From NCBI GenBank assembly GCA_003152485.1, contig PMAE01000013.1, positions 18,934 through 52,590 of the forward strand: a stretch of DNA of 33,657 nucleotides. Reading direction: 5' to 3'. Source of the DNA: Gemmatimonadota bacterium (GTDB lineage Bacteria; Gemmatimonadota; Gemmatimonadetes; Gemmatimonadales; Gemmatimonadaceae). The notes beneath the pieces were generated by a model, which searched no databases, was not told the DNA's origin, and saw only the letters and a list, made by a program, of their open reading frames with translations. Below are positions 15,478 to 23,753 of the stretch, piece by piece. The position numbers were made by a program, and so were the translations under genes. How positions within the stretch are numbered: position 1 is the first letter of the stretch; each line of letters opens with the position of its first letter.

Positions 15478-16209
15478 TCACCCGGCTGCCGCCTGGGACA
15501 GTCCTCCGAACCGGCGATCACGGCGCCGATACTCGGTGACCGCGCGCCCGAGATCGGCGGCATCGAAATCAGGCCACATCCGCGGCGTGAAGTAGAGTTC
15601 AGCGTACGCGCTCTCCCAGAGCAGGAAATCGCTCAGCCGTTGCTCACCGCCCGTCCGAATCATGAGATCGACATCGGGGGCGGGCGGAGTGTTGTCGACG
15701 GTCGCGAGCAGCATCGCGAAGTCTTCGCGGGTCGGCGCCGGCATGTGCGTCATCAGGGCCGCCGCCCGGATCATCGAGTCGCGCGCGGAGTAGTCCACGG
15801 CCACGCGCAGCCACAGGCGTCGTCCGCTCGCAGTCGCGAGCTCGGCCGACTCGATCGCGCGGACCAGCGGATCGGGAAGCCGATCGCGGCGCCCGACGAT
15901 GGAGAGGCGCACATCGTTGGTCACGCACCGATCGACCTCGATCGCGAGACTCCGTCGGAGCAGTGTCAACAACGCGGCGACCTCGGTCCGCGGCCGGCTC
16001 CAATTGTCGGCCGAGAACGCGTACACGGTCAGAGTGCTGATGCCGTGAGTCGGGGCGGCTTCGGCCGCGCGGCGCAATGCGGTGACGCCGGCGGCGTGTC
16101 CAGTCGCTCGCGGGCGGCCACGGGCTGCTGCCCACCGCCCATTCCCATCCATGATGATGGCAACGTGCAATCCGCTGTTCCCGGTGACGAGTGAAGTACT
16201 TTGTGACAT
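15478..16209 (-). CDS. uppS: undecaprenyl diphosphate synthase (isoprenyl transferase)
   Basis: This cis-prenyltransferase makes the C55 lipid carrier for peptidoglycan and other envelope polymers. The protein has 243 residues, the normal length. The first motif is IIMDGNGRWAAARG (18-31) with the catalytic Asp21. Next come GHAAGVTALRR and TVYAFSADNWSRP. The C-terminal conserved blocks are DLMIRTGGEQRLSDFLLWESAY and the ELYFTPRMWPDF stretch. The ATG at 16209 is preceded by GGGAAG about 8 bases away. It lies 33 bp after the winged-helix regulator gene, with an A9/T9 tract in the gap. The carrier it makes would serve the GT2 glycosyltransferase nearby. Confidence 0.96.
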   Translation of the reverse strand: MSQSTSLVTGNSGLHVAIIMDGNGRWAAARGRPRATGHAAGVTALRRAAEAAPTHGISTLTVYAFSADNWSRPRTEVAALLTLLRRSLAIEVDRCVTNDVRLSIVGRRDRLPDPLVRAIESAELATASGRRLWLRVAVDYSARDSMIRAAALMTHMPAPTREDFAMLLATVDNTPPAPDVDLMIRTGGEQRLSDFLLWESAYAELYFTPRMWPDFDAADLGRAVTEYRRRDRRFGGLSQAAAG

Positions 16210-16223
16210 GAAGTTTTCTTCCC

Positions 16224-16232
16224 AAAAAAAAA
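16224..16232. repeat. nine-base A homopolymer
   Basis: A run of nine A on the plus strand (T on the transcribed sense of uppS) in an otherwise GC-rich region. It sits directly before the uppS ribosome-binding site and after a weak GC hairpin at the regulator stop, so it may be a partial terminator or a slippage-prone tract. Confidence 0.6.
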
Positions 16233-16242
16233 GGTCCGCGCC

Positions 16243-16632
16243 TTATCGCTCGCGCGTCACCTGAATGAGTGCTTCCATGTGGTCGAGGTAACGTTCCAAA
16301 GCCCGTCGCCCGGTCGCGGTCAGCCGGTATTGCGTGCGCGGGACCCGGCCGGCGAAGCTCTTGGCGCACGCGATATACCCCGCCTCTTCCAGCTTCCGGG
16401 CATGGACGCTGAGATTCCCATCCGTGGCGTGCATCAGCTGCTTGAGCTCGTTGAAACTGAGCGTCTCGTTGACGGCCAGAGCACTCACGATGCCGAGTCG
16501 GAGACGCTCGTGAATGAGCCGATCAAACGCGGTGGACACGCCACCGGCCGCCCGGCCGACTGCGCGCCGGAATGACCGCTCCTCCTCCTGACCGCGCCCG
16601 CGTTCCTTCGGCAGTGCCGATGATTTAGCCAC
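16243..16632 (-). CDS. winged-helix transcriptional regulator
   Basis: A 129-residue DNA-binding protein. After a basic N-terminus, residues about 35-115 form a winged-helix domain: RLRLGIVSALAVNETLSFNELKQLM, then the recognition helix DGNLSVHARKLEEAGYI, then the wing TQYRLTATGRRALERYLDHME. This pattern matches the winged-helix group (HTH_34-like) related to MarR/ArsR regulators. No sensor domain is present. The GTG at 16632 is chosen for its GGAGG 4 bases upstream; the longer frame lacks such a site. Its start overlaps the end of the upstream membrane-protein gene by 8 bases, so the two are translated in tandem, and it may control that gene. Confidence 0.88.
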   Translation of the reverse strand: MAKSSALPKERGRGQEEERSFRRAVGRAAGGVSTAFDRLIHERLRLGIVSALAVNETLSFNELKQLMHATDGNLSVHARKLEEAGYIACAKSFAGRVPRTQYRLTATGRRALERYLDHMEALIQVTRER

Positions 16633-17248
16633 CGTACCTCCACGCGATCGCCGCGCCGAATACAAGATGGAATCCGCCAAAGCCGCCCGCCAGCTCTCGG
16701 CCGCCCCACGCGCCCGGGGCCAGCACCGCGATGGCGCCGAGCGCCATGAAGCACACGCCCATCACGGGGACGATCGGCACCGAGAATGTGCCGCCGCATA
16801 CGACCGCCGTCCCGTACAGTAACAGCCACATGCCGGGCAGGATTCCGTCGAGCCCGGCCCGATACAACGCGACCGTGAGCAGCGCGCCGACCAGAATCGG
16901 CGGCGAGAACCCGAGCACCAACTTGCGTCCGGGTCCGGAGAGTAGCGGCGTCCCGGTGTCCCGCGCCTTCCGCACGATCGCCCAGAGCGACACGATCGCG
17001 CTGAACCCCGCGGCGGCGAGCCAGGTCGCGAGCCAGCCACGCCGCGTCGGCTGTCGCGCGGCGATCCACGCAGCGGCGGTCGCCAGCACACCGATCGCCA
17101 TCATCCCTTGGCCTGAGATCGCCGTGAACGCGCCCGCGCGCTCCATCGTCTCGCGGATGAACTGCAAATTGTCCCGCGCCCGATCATGGAGCGCCGGCGG
17201 CTCGCCGGTCGACAGCGGGTGGGAAGCGCCAGGCAGCGTCACACCCAT
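16625..17248 (-). CDS. integral membrane protein of unknown function
   Basis: A 207-residue protein from the ATG at 17248. After a soluble N-terminus (DNLQFIRETMERAGAF) come about six hydrophobic helices, the last ending in HLVFGAAIAWRYGG. It is co-oriented and overlapping with a winged-helix regulator, a pairing that often denotes a regulator with its membrane partner. The same frame stays open far upstream, but that part lies antisense to holB and has shadow composition. No transport or enzyme motif is recognised. It is divergent from holB with 66 bp between starts. Confidence 0.8.
   Translation of the reverse strand: MGVTLPGASHPLSTGEPPALHDRARDNLQFIRETMERAGAFTAISGQGMMAIGVLATAAAWIAARQPTRRGWLATWLAAAGFSAIVSLWAIVRKARDTGTPLLSGPGRKLVLGFSPPILVGALLTVALYRAGLDGILPGMWLLLYGTAVVCGGTFSVPIVPVMGVCFMALGAIAVLAPGAWGGRELAGGFGGFHLVFGAAIAWRYGG
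16637..16641 (-). promoter_or_regulatory. ribosome binding site of the winged-helix regulator
   Basis: GGAGG on the minus strand, 4 bases before the GTG start, located inside the last codons of the upstream membrane-protein gene. It decides the regulator start. Confidence 0.75.
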
Positions 17249-17314
17249 CAATCTAGCGCCGGTCGGCGGCGCTGCGACCCTCACCAAGCCGGCGGTCCGG
17301 CGCCATATTTGGTC

Positions 17315-18427
17315 GTGCCAGCGGGTGAGCGTGTTCCTCTCGTGGGTCATGCGGTACTGCGTGGGCGCCTCACAGCCGCCGCAGGACGCGGTTCCCTTCC
17401 CTCCAGCGTCCTGCTGCACGGGCCGCGCGGGATCGGGAAACAGCGCCTCGCACTGTGGCTCGGGCAGGCGCTCCTCTGTACCGCGACCGACCGTCGTGCC
17501 CAGGGCGACGCGCTCAGCGCCTGCGGCGCGTGTGTGGCCTGCCGCTACGCGGCGGCCCTCACGCATCCAGACCTGCGGTGGATTTTCCCGAGACCGCGGT
17601 CCAAAGATCCGGACGCGAACGCCGCCGACGTCGCCCGCGAGTACGCGGACGCGATCGCCGAGCGGGTGCGCAACGGGCTTGTGTATACCAGCGCCGATGG
17701 CACCGCCGCCATCTACGTCGCGACGATCCGCGCCCTCGTCCACGACGCGGCGCTCACGCCCGCGATGAGCGCACGCAAGGTGCTCGTGATCGGTGACGCC
17801 GAGCGCATGGTGGCCCAAGAGGGAGCGGATGCGGCCGCGAACGCGTTTCTCAAGCTCCTGGAAGAGCCTCCGGCCGACACGACGATCATTCTGACATCGA
17901 GCGAGCCGGGCGCATTGCTGCCCACGGTGCGGTCGCGCGTGGCCGCGATTCGCGTCGCGCCGCTCTCCGATGACGACGTGGCGGAGTGGCTTCGGCACGA
18001 CCGCGTGCGTGCGACCCTCGATGCGGCGGGCGTACCCGAGAGCGACGCGGAGCGGGTGCGGCTCGCGCACGGCGCGCCGGGCACGTTGCTCGGCGAGTCG
18101 ATGGCGTTCGCCGCGGAAAGGGCGGCGGCCCTCGTGGACGCGGCGCAATCCGCGCGGTCGTCCGCGCGGTACCGAATCGCGTTGCACCAGGGCGCCGCAA
18201 AAGCGCGCGGGAGCTTCTCCGACGTCCTCGATGCGGTGACGGATCAGATGGCCGCGCGAGCGCAGGCCGCCGTCGAGCAGATGGATGATCGCGTCGCGCG
18301 GGCCGCCTGCGTCGCCGTGGCGGCCGTGGCCGACGCGAAGACGCGGGCTGACGGGAACGTCAACCCCCAGCTCGTGGCCACGGCGCTGCTGCGCGCGCTG
18401 CGAATGCCGGCGCCGAGCCGAGGGTGA
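17315..18427 (+). CDS. holB: DNA polymerase III delta' subunit
   Basis: The clamp-loader subunit delta' of the replicase. The protein has about 370 residues from the GTG at 17315, close to the family norm. It opens with VPLVGH and the AAA+ P-loop LLHGPRGIGKQRLALWLG. The GKQ replaces the usual GKT/S, as expected for a delta' that does not hydrolyse ATP. Four Cys (55, 70, 73, 76; SACGACVACR) form the zinc site, followed by the typical THPDLRWI. Later blocks are VLVIGDAERM, NAFLKLLEEPP and the sensor region LPTVRSR. The longer upstream frame is antisense to the membrane protein and is excluded. Its stop overlaps the moaC start by 4 bases. Confidence 0.93.
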   Translation: MPAGERVPLVGHAVLRGRLTAAAGRGSLPSSVLLHGPRGIGKQRLALWLGQALLCTATDRRAQGDALSACGACVACRYAAALTHPDLRWIFPRPRSKDPDANAADVAREYADAIAERVRNGLVYTSADGTAAIYVATIRALVHDAALTPAMSARKVLVIGDAERMVAQEGADAAANAFLKLLEEPPADTTIILTSSEPGALLPTVRSRVAAIRVAPLSDDDVAEWLRHDRVRATLDAAGVPESDAERVRLAHGAPGTLLGESMAFAAERAAALVDAAQSARSSARYRIALHQGAAKARGSFSDVLDAVTDQMAARAQAAVEQMDDRVARAACVAVAAVADAKTRADGNVNPQLVATALLRALRMPAPSRG

Positions 18428-18951
18428 GCGGGCCCGCTGGCCGTCCACGGAGTGCCGCCTCCCGGGGCCACCGCCCCGCTGCGCTGTCCCACGTAGGGGT
18501 CGCGGGAGAGGCCCGAATGGTGGATGTGAGCGGCAAGCCCGACACGCAGCGTCTCGCCCGCGCGACAGGTACGATCCAAATGCAGGCCGCAACGCTCCGC
18601 GCGATCCTCGAAAACACTGTCAAGAAAGGTGACGTCATTTCGGTGGCCCGGGTGGCAGGCATACTGGCAGGAAAACGGACCGCCGAGCTAATTCCGCTAT
18701 GTCATCCGCTGCCGCTCACGGACCTGCAAGTGACGCTACGACCGGACTCTACCGTTCCCGGTCTGCGCGCCGAGGCGGTCGCCAAGACTGTCGGAAAGAC
18801 AGGAGTCGAAATGGAGGCTTTGACCGCCGTGGCAGTGACCCTTATCACCGTTTACGACATGGCGAAAGCGGTAGATAAGGGTATGGTCATTTCGGACATT
18901 CGCCTCGAGGAGAAGCGGGGTGGCCGGAGCGGTCATTGGGTCCGGGATTGA
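18424..18951 (+). CDS. moaC: cyclic pyranopterin monophosphate synthase
   Basis: MoaC converts 3',8-cyclo-7,8-dihydro-GTP to cPMP in molybdenum cofactor synthesis. The protein has 175 residues. The core begins LSHVGVAGEARMVDVSGKPDT, and the active-site loop is ELIPLCHPLPLTDLQV. The GKTGVEMEALTAVAV block and VYDMAKAVDKGM carry the conserved Lys and Asp residues. The first 20 residues are extra and could be removed by a later start, but the GTG at 18424 overlaps the holB stop (GTGA), which favours coupling. No other moa gene is in the window, so the pathway is completed elsewhere. Confidence 0.96.
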   Translation: MSGPAGRPRSAASRGHRPAALSHVGVAGEARMVDVSGKPDTQRLARATGTIQMQAATLRAILENTVKKGDVISVARVAGILAGKRTAELIPLCHPLPLTDLQVTLRPDSTVPGLRAEAVAKTVGKTGVEMEALTAVAVTLITVYDMAKAVDKGMVISDIRLEEKRGGRSGHWVRD

Positions 18952-19082
18952 GGGGATCAGCCATGGCACAGCGGTTGCCCTCCTTAGAGGCAGTACCGGA
19001 TCCGACGGTCCGTGGGCACCAATCGGGCGACAACTGCCCGTCTGACGCTACGAACCTTACAGCGGGGACGAGGGACACTCCT

Positions 19083-19784
19083 ATGTTGCAGACCGAGTAC
19101 GAACGACGTGGGCAGCGCGAGCGCTACCGGGCTCGCGTGAGACATATGGCGGCCGCGGTTGGCGTGGCCGCCGTGGTCGCGGTTCTCGTCGCGGTTCGGA
19201 ATGCCCCGGAGGCACGGGCAGCCGGTGGGACCGCGTCGCAGGCGTCGTCAGGAACGCTGTTCGGCTTCGGCTCGCAGCAGGTGCGCGAGGAGTTGGAGGC
19301 CACGAAGGGGCAACTCGATCTGGCGAACGCCCAGTTGGAGCGCCTCAACGCCGTGGTGCGATTGTCCGGGCAGTATCACATCGGCGCCGATCTCGCGGGG
19401 TCCGTGTACGACATCGCGATCGCCGAAGGTATTGAGCCCGAACTCGGTTTTCGCCTCGTCAAGGCGGAGAGCGACTTCAACGAGCACGCGACCAGCTCCG
19501 TCGGCGCACTCGGCCTCACGCAGATGATGCCGGCGACCGCGCAGTTCTTCGTCCCGGGCATCACGCACGAAGCCCTGTATCAGCGGGAGACCAATCTCCG
19601 GGTCGGGTTCCGCTATCTCCGCACGCTGGTGCGTGAGAATCACGGCGACCTCAATCTCGCGTTGCTCGTGTACAACCGCGGCGAAGGCGCGGTGGATCTG
19701 TCGGTTGCGCAGGGACGCGATCCGTCGAACGGGTATGAGCGCGAGGTCACGAAGGGTTACAAGGGCACGGGCGTGATCAACTGA
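19083..19784 (+). CDS. membrane-anchored lytic transglycosylase (SLT domain)
   Basis: This enzyme cleaves peptidoglycan glycan strands from the periplasmic side. It has 233 residues from the ATG at 19083. One N-terminal helix (about 23-38) acts as signal or anchor. A short coiled-coil-like stretch (about 64-93) follows, then the SLT domain (about 105-225). The catalytic Glu is in LVKAESDF (Glu129), followed by the family motif SVGALGLTQMMPATA and LALLVYNRG near the end. An in-frame ATG at 18963, also with a purine-rich site, would add 40 residues of no clear character. It follows moaC by 131 bp and is closed by a strong hairpin. Confidence 0.92.
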   Translation: MLQTEYERRGQRERYRARVRHMAAAVGVAAVVAVLVAVRNAPEARAAGGTASQASSGTLFGFGSQQVREELEATKGQLDLANAQLERLNAVVRLSGQYHIGADLAGSVYDIAIAEGIEPELGFRLVKAESDFNEHATSSVGALGLTQMMPATAQFFVPGITHEALYQRETNLRVGFRYLRTLVRENHGDLNLALLVYNRGEGAVDLSVAQGRDPSNGYEREVTKGYKGTGVIN

Positions 19785-19822
19785 GCACCGTTCGCGATCG
19801 GACGGGTCTTGGTTGGTACGTC

Positions 19823-19860
19823 ACGAGGGCCGGTTCCGCGAACATGGAACCGGCCCTCGT
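19823..19860. terminator. bidirectional hairpin terminator
   Basis: A perfect 15-bp stem (19823-19837 with 19846-19860) with an 8-base loop, lying between the convergent SLT transglycosylase and MltD-like genes. It would serve both strands. It has no U-tract on either side. Confidence 0.8.
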
Positions 19861-19885
19861 GGTTGTGGACGAGCCGACGCGCGGG

Positions 19886-21487
19886 CTATCCGTTGGCCAT
19901 CGCTTTCTTGTGCTTCCGGGGCGGTGCGGCACTGCCCGAGACCACAAGCGCCTGACCGGGAAGGATGACACTCTTGCGCAGGCCATTGAGGCGCATGAGG
20001 GTCGCCACCGTCGTGTGGTAGTGGACCGCGATGCGACCGAGGGACTCTCCACTCTTCACGATGTGGATCCCGCGCCCGCTCCCGTACCGCTCGATCGCGG
20101 GATCAGGGACGTCGAGCGCGGCCGCCGTCACCGATGCCGATGGGACGGCCACCACCTCGCCAACGGGTAGCCGTCCACTCTTCAAGGGGTGGATGGTGGG
20201 ATTGTACCACTTGACGTGTCGCACGCTGACACCGGCGCGATCAGCGATGGACGAGAAGCTGTCCCCTTTGCGCGTGGTCACGTGTGTATACGCCGTGCGG
20301 TCCCGTTCCGGCAGCGTGGCGAAATTGTTGTCGAATCCGACGGCGGAGCCGACTGGCACCCGTACCGTCAGCGAATCCTTCGGCGGAGTAACGCCACGCA
20401 GAATGAACGGATTGAGATCGCTGATCACGGCGAGGGGCGTCGCCGACGCCTTGGCGACCGCCGCGAGCGGCGTGGAGGGGCCGACGCGTACGCTGTCGTA
20501 CGCGTAGATCTCCTGCGGCTCGATGTGCAATCCATAGCGCGCCGGCTCCTTGGCGACCAGCGCGGCGGCGATCAGCTGCGGCACATAGTCTTTCGTCTCA
20601 CCACGCAGGTATTTCTTGTCCGCGAGGGCGAAGAACAAATCGTCGCCGGTCGTGCCTTCGAAATCGTCCGCATAGCGAGCCAGGCCGCGCGAGATGCGCC
20701 CGGGACCGCCGTCGTACGCCGCGGCCGCGAGGTAGATCGAGCCGAATTGGTCCTTCAGGTATCGCAAGAATCGGATTGCCGCATCCGTCGATCGAACGGG
20801 ATCGCGCCGTTGGTCGATCCACCAATCGACGCGCAACCCGGCGCCGCGGGCGGTGGATGTCATGAGCTGCCACATGCCGACCGCGGCCGCCGACGAGTAC
20901 GCGTGCGGGGAATAGCCGCTCTCGATGATGGGCAGGTACGCCATGTCCTCCGGAAGACCCGCGGTGCGCAACTTTCCGCGAATCAGCGGCTCGTACCGCG
21001 TCCCACGCTGCACCCATTGGGTGAAGATCTCACGAGCGCCACCGCTGAAAAGCGCCACAAAATGAGAGACTCTGGCCTGCGTAGCGTAGGAGCGCACATC
21101 GATGTCCCACGTGGGGCCGCTCGCGGAATCGGATGACCCGGTGGTGCTGTCACCGGCCGGCCCGCCGGCCGCCCTCGTGCCCCCGGAGTCGCCGAATTCG
21201 CGCAATGCTTGCTGTGTCACTTCAGCGTGGGTGACCGTCGTGTCAGGCGGATTCGCGACTGCCGTGTCCGCGGGTCGACTCGCGGGCATTGGGGGCGCGG
21301 GGAGTGGTGCGGGCGCCGTTGCCACGGTCGGCGGCGCGCGGTGATGCCCGCAGGCCGCGAGGACGGTCACCGAGGCCAGTACGATCGCACGCGTCCAGCC
21401 ACCGCGCGTGCGGGGCTCGTCGCGCGGCGTGCCCGCACCGACACAGCGGGTCTTACGCGTGGCGCCGCGCAACGCGTCGCGATCCAT
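19886..21487 (-). CDS. MltD-like lytic transglycosylase lipoprotein with two LysM domains
   Basis: An outer-membrane-type murein hydrolase of about 533 residues from the ATG at 21487. The leader ends in a lipobox (VLAAC, Cys46) after a basic N-region that is longer than usual; a later start could shorten it. A Pro/Thr/Ser-rich linker (about 50-125) follows. The catalytic domain (about 150-330) has YLPIIESGYSPHAYSSAAAV with Glu189, then VGMWQLM and AAYDGGPGRI. Two LysM repeats near the C-terminus (about 425-475 and 480-525; THVTTRKGDSFSSIA and HIVKSGESLGRIA) bind peptidoglycan. The domain order matches MltD. It converges with another transglycosylase, so two glycan-cleaving enzymes sit side by side. 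Confidence 0.92.
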   Translation of the reverse strand: MDRDALRGATRKTRCVGAGTPRDEPRTRGGWTRAIVLASVTVLAACGHHRAPPTVATAPAPLPAPPMPASRPADTAVANPPDTTVTHAEVTQQALREFGDSGGTRAAGGPAGDSTTGSSDSASGPTWDIDVRSYATQARVSHFVALFSGGAREIFTQWVQRGTRYEPLIRGKLRTAGLPEDMAYLPIIESGYSPHAYSSAAAVGMWQLMTSTARGAGLRVDWWIDQRRDPVRSTDAAIRFLRYLKDQFGSIYLAAAAYDGGPGRISRGLARYADDFEGTTGDDLFFALADKKYLRGETKDYVPQLIAAALVAKEPARYGLHIEPQEIYAYDSVRVGPSTPLAAVAKASATPLAVISDLNPFILRGVTPPKDSLTVRVPVGSAVGFDNNFATLPERDRTAYTHVTTRKGDSFSSIADRAGVSVRHVKWYNPTIHPLKSGRLPVGEVVAVPSASVTAAALDVPDPAIERYGSGRGIHIVKSGESLGRIAVHYHTTVATLMRLNGLRKSVILPGQALVVSGSAAPPRKHKKAMANG

Positions 21488-21548
21488 TGGCCAGTGTACC
21501 CCGCATGCGGTCGGGTGGACCTTCACATGCCCCACTCGACCGGCAGGG

Positions 21549-22016
21549 TCACCGTGTGGCGATGAAGTTGCCTAGGAGGCGGTTTGTGGCGTTCAGCACC
21601 GAGATCACGGCGGCCCGGACCGGGTCGCGCTCGGCAAGATAGCTGCCCAGCAGTCGCTGCGGACCGTCGCCCTTTCGGAGTCCAAGCGCGACGATCACAA
21701 TGTTCGCGTCGAACGCCCGCAATGCTTTGACCCCTGCGAGCTCGAATTCGATTGCGCCGCCGGAAAAGTTCTCCAGTGCCCGGAGCGCGGCCTCGGCCGC
21801 GATCCGCAAATCGCCCATCGGGCTCGACTGGCCGCTGGCTTTCCCCACAACCGTCACGCCATCGAGCCATTCGAGCTCGACTTCAGCGGTACAGAGGCCG
21901 GAAGGCGTCCGTACGAAGCGAAAGTTGGTGAAGCGCAACCGCTCCCGCTTGAGTTGCCCCTGCGAAATTGCCAGCGGCGACATGGGATTGGTATGCGACG
22001 GCGTGGCGGAGGACAT
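21549..22016 (-). CDS. conserved-looking protein of unknown function
   Basis: A 155-residue protein from the ATG at 22016; an ATG at 21983 would shorten it by 11. It alternates beta strands and helices: LCTAEVELEWLDGVTVVGKA, then DLRIAAEAALRALENF, then IEFELAGVKALRAFDANIVIVAL, then RAAVISVLNATNRLLGNF. This looks like an alpha-beta fold repeated in outline. I have seen similar C-terminal arrangements in uncharacterised bacterial proteins but cannot name a family. It has no signal peptide or helices spanning the membrane. It lies 61 bp upstream of the MltD-like gene on the same strand. Confidence 0.7.
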   Translation of the reverse strand: MSSATPSHTNPMSPLAISQGQLKRERLRFTNFRFVRTPSGLCTAEVELEWLDGVTVVGKASGQSSPMGDLRIAAEAALRALENFSGGAIEFELAGVKALRAFDANIVIVALGLRKGDGPQRLLGSYLAERDPVRAAVISVLNATNRLLGNFIATR

Positions 22017-22196
22017 GAGCTTCAATGTCGGGCGGGGCGGTGGGTACAGTGCCCAATGAGGGTGAACAGAGGGCGCGGAGCAACACGACCGACCCCGCGC
22101 CAACGCAACGCCTCACAGGGCGTGGGCGCCGGGCGGGGGAGCCCCGATTGGCTCGCGCATTCACGCGCCGGCCTGCCCCGCGGTGCTACGACCCGT

Positions 22197-22242
22197 CAGC
22201 CCACGGATCGCCCACGGATCAGCTCACGGATCAGCCCACGGA
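22197..22242. repeat. four imperfect 11-12-bp tandem repeats
   Basis: Units CAGCCCACGGAT, CGCCCACGGAT, CAGCTCACGGAT and CAGCCCACGGA follow one another. The array covers the stop codon of the PAP2 gene (22231-22233) and continues into the spacer. Confidence 0.85.
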
Positions 22243-22755
22243 CACGACGACGATGGCTGTGAGAACGGCGATTGCCTGCCCGACCAGGACATCGCCCGGG
22301 TAGTGGACCCCCAAGCAGACACGCGAGAACCCGACGGCGGCGGCGATCACAAGTAACGGCAGCGCCAATGCCGGATACGCCGCCGCGTAGACGACGGCGA
22401 CGGCCATGGCGGCGGCCGCGTGTCCGGAGGGGAACGAAAATTCGTCAGGAATGGCGACCAGCGACCCGGCGCCGTCAGCCGGTCGTGCCCGCAGCACGTT
22501 GCGCTTGAGGATCTGCACGATCGCGTGCGAGACCGCCAGACAGACCGCGGCATGGACCGCGACCGTGTGGAGCGCGCCAGTCGCGAACAGCGGCGCCCCG
22601 GCGAGGGCCACGATGCACCACAATCCACCGAGGTGCGTGCACGCGACCCAGATGCGACGTCCGGTCGTCGACCGGTCGATCGATCGGTCAATCGACCACC
22701 GGGCGAACAGTGCACGGTCCCGGGCGTCAAGGCGGGAGAGGATCGATGTCCCCAT
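22231..22755 (-). CDS. PAP2-superfamily membrane phosphatase
   Basis: A 174-residue inner-membrane lipid phosphatase from the ATG at 22755; an ATG at 22776 is also possible. The three PAP2 signature motifs are present in order: KRNVLRARP, then PSGHAAAAMA, then SRVCLGVHYPGDV, giving the conserved Lys, Arg, two His and Asp residues of the active site. Several hydrophobic helices surround them. Such enzymes remove phosphate from undecaprenyl diphosphate, phosphatidic acid or similar lipids; this one could recycle the UppS product, an inference. A short repeated stretch (SIDRSIDRS) lies near the N-terminus. Confidence 0.88.
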   Translation of the reverse strand: MGTSILSRLDARDRALFARWSIDRSIDRSTTGRRIWVACTHLGGLWCIVALAGAPLFATGALHTVAVHAAVCLAVSHAIVQILKRNVLRARPADGAGSLVAIPDEFSFPSGHAAAAMAVAVVYAAAYPALALPLLVIAAAVGFSRVCLGVHYPGDVLVGQAIAVLTAIVVVSVG

Positions 22756-22871
22756 ATGTCTATCGATACCCCGCACACGCCACGATGTGGCGCCGGACGC
22801 GAAACGATCCTGTAACCAGCTCTCGCCTCGCCTTGCGAGCGCGGTCCAATTCCAATAGTTGGATCAGGGTG

Positions 22872-23753
22872 CTACGCGGCTGCAACGACCGGGGCGATCA
22901 CCGGCGCGACCAACGGAGTGACGAGTGGTATAAAAGCCTCGACCAAGGGGCGCCCCTCATACGTCGGTGGGCATCCCACGCCGAGCGCCCAGAGCACGGT
23001 CGGCGGCACGTCCAGCAAGCTGACCGGTCCGGCGAGGGACCCTATCTCCACGCCCGCGCCCGCGAGAATGATGGGAATCGTCTGGTCGGCCGGATGCGTG
23101 CTGTCGTGATCGTTCACGACGGCGCCGCCGCCCCCGTGGTCGGCGAGAGCGATCAACAGCGTGCCGCCGTGGTCATCGCGCGCGAGCGCGGCCACCAGCT
23201 CGCCGAGCGCTGCATCCATCGCCCGCGCGCCGGCCTCATAGGCCCGCGACATCCACCCGTGCTCATGGCCCGCGCGGTCCGCGTCCGGCCAATGCATCAC
23301 GATGAGACCGCGGCGTTGCTGCGCCAACGTCGGGCCGGCAGCCGCTACGATAGCGCGCGCTGTGTCGCCGGAGCAGACGGCCCGATCGATTCCCACGTGG
23401 CGTCCGATCTGTCGGGCCAAACCGGCATAGAGCCGCGGCAAGGATCCGATGAACGCCGACGAGGCGAAGCCTGCGGCCGCCAGCACTCGCGGGAGGGGAT
23501 CGATCGGGCCCCGGCGCCGGGGAACGTGGAAGCGGTCGCTCACCACGCCGTGCCGTGCAGGCGCGAGTCCGGTGAAGAGCGACGCCATGGCTGCGGCGGT
23601 GACGCTCGGCGTGACGGTCCGCGCGGTGAAGGTGGCAGCGCCCCGCGCGGCGAGATCCGCGACGTGGGCCAAATCGAATGCATCCACGGCATCGGGACGC
23701 AATCCGTCGAGCACGACCAACACGACACGGTCGATCGCGGCCTCACCAATCAT
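22872..23753 (-). CDS. alkaline-phosphatase-superfamily hydrolase (phosphodiesterase-like)
   Basis: A 293-residue metallohydrolase. The ATG at 23753 is chosen for GGAG 5 bases upstream; an ATG at 23780 would add 9 residues. The two-metal site is readable in order: VVLVVLDGLRPD (first Asp), TPSVTAAAMASLFTG (Thr/Ser nucleophile region), DADRAGHEHG (Asp and His), ALADHGG (Asp-His pair) and STHPADQTIP (last His). This matches type I phosphodiesterase/nucleotide pyrophosphatase-like enzymes. No signal peptide is evident, so it is likely cytoplasmic. The C-terminus ends in a hydrophobic tract with repeating Pro-Leu/Val-Val units. It is divergent from the GT4 gene with about 170 bp between starts. 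Confidence 0.87.
   Translation of the reverse strand: MIGEAAIDRVVLVVLDGLRPDAVDAFDLAHVADLAARGAATFTARTVTPSVTAAAMASLFTGLAPARHGVVSDRFHVPRRRGPIDPLPRVLAAAGFASSAFIGSLPRLYAGLARQIGRHVGIDRAVCSGDTARAIVAAAGPTLAQQRRGLIVMHWPDADRAGHEHGWMSRAYEAGARAMDAALGELVAALARDDHGGTLLIALADHGGGGAVVNDHDSTHPADQTIPIILAGAGVEIGSLAGPVSLLDVPPTVLWALGVGCPPTYEGRPLVEAFIPLVTPLVAPVIAPVVAAA

Noticed and set aside
17249-18592. Upstream extension of the minus-strand membrane protein to 655 residues
   Set aside because: The extension is antisense to holB and has no membrane or domain character; the ATG at 17248 is the sensible start.
22660-22700. Palindromic cluster of GATCGATC-like sequence as an operator
   Set aside because: It lies within the PAP2 coding region and encodes the SIDRSIDRS repeat; coding explains it.
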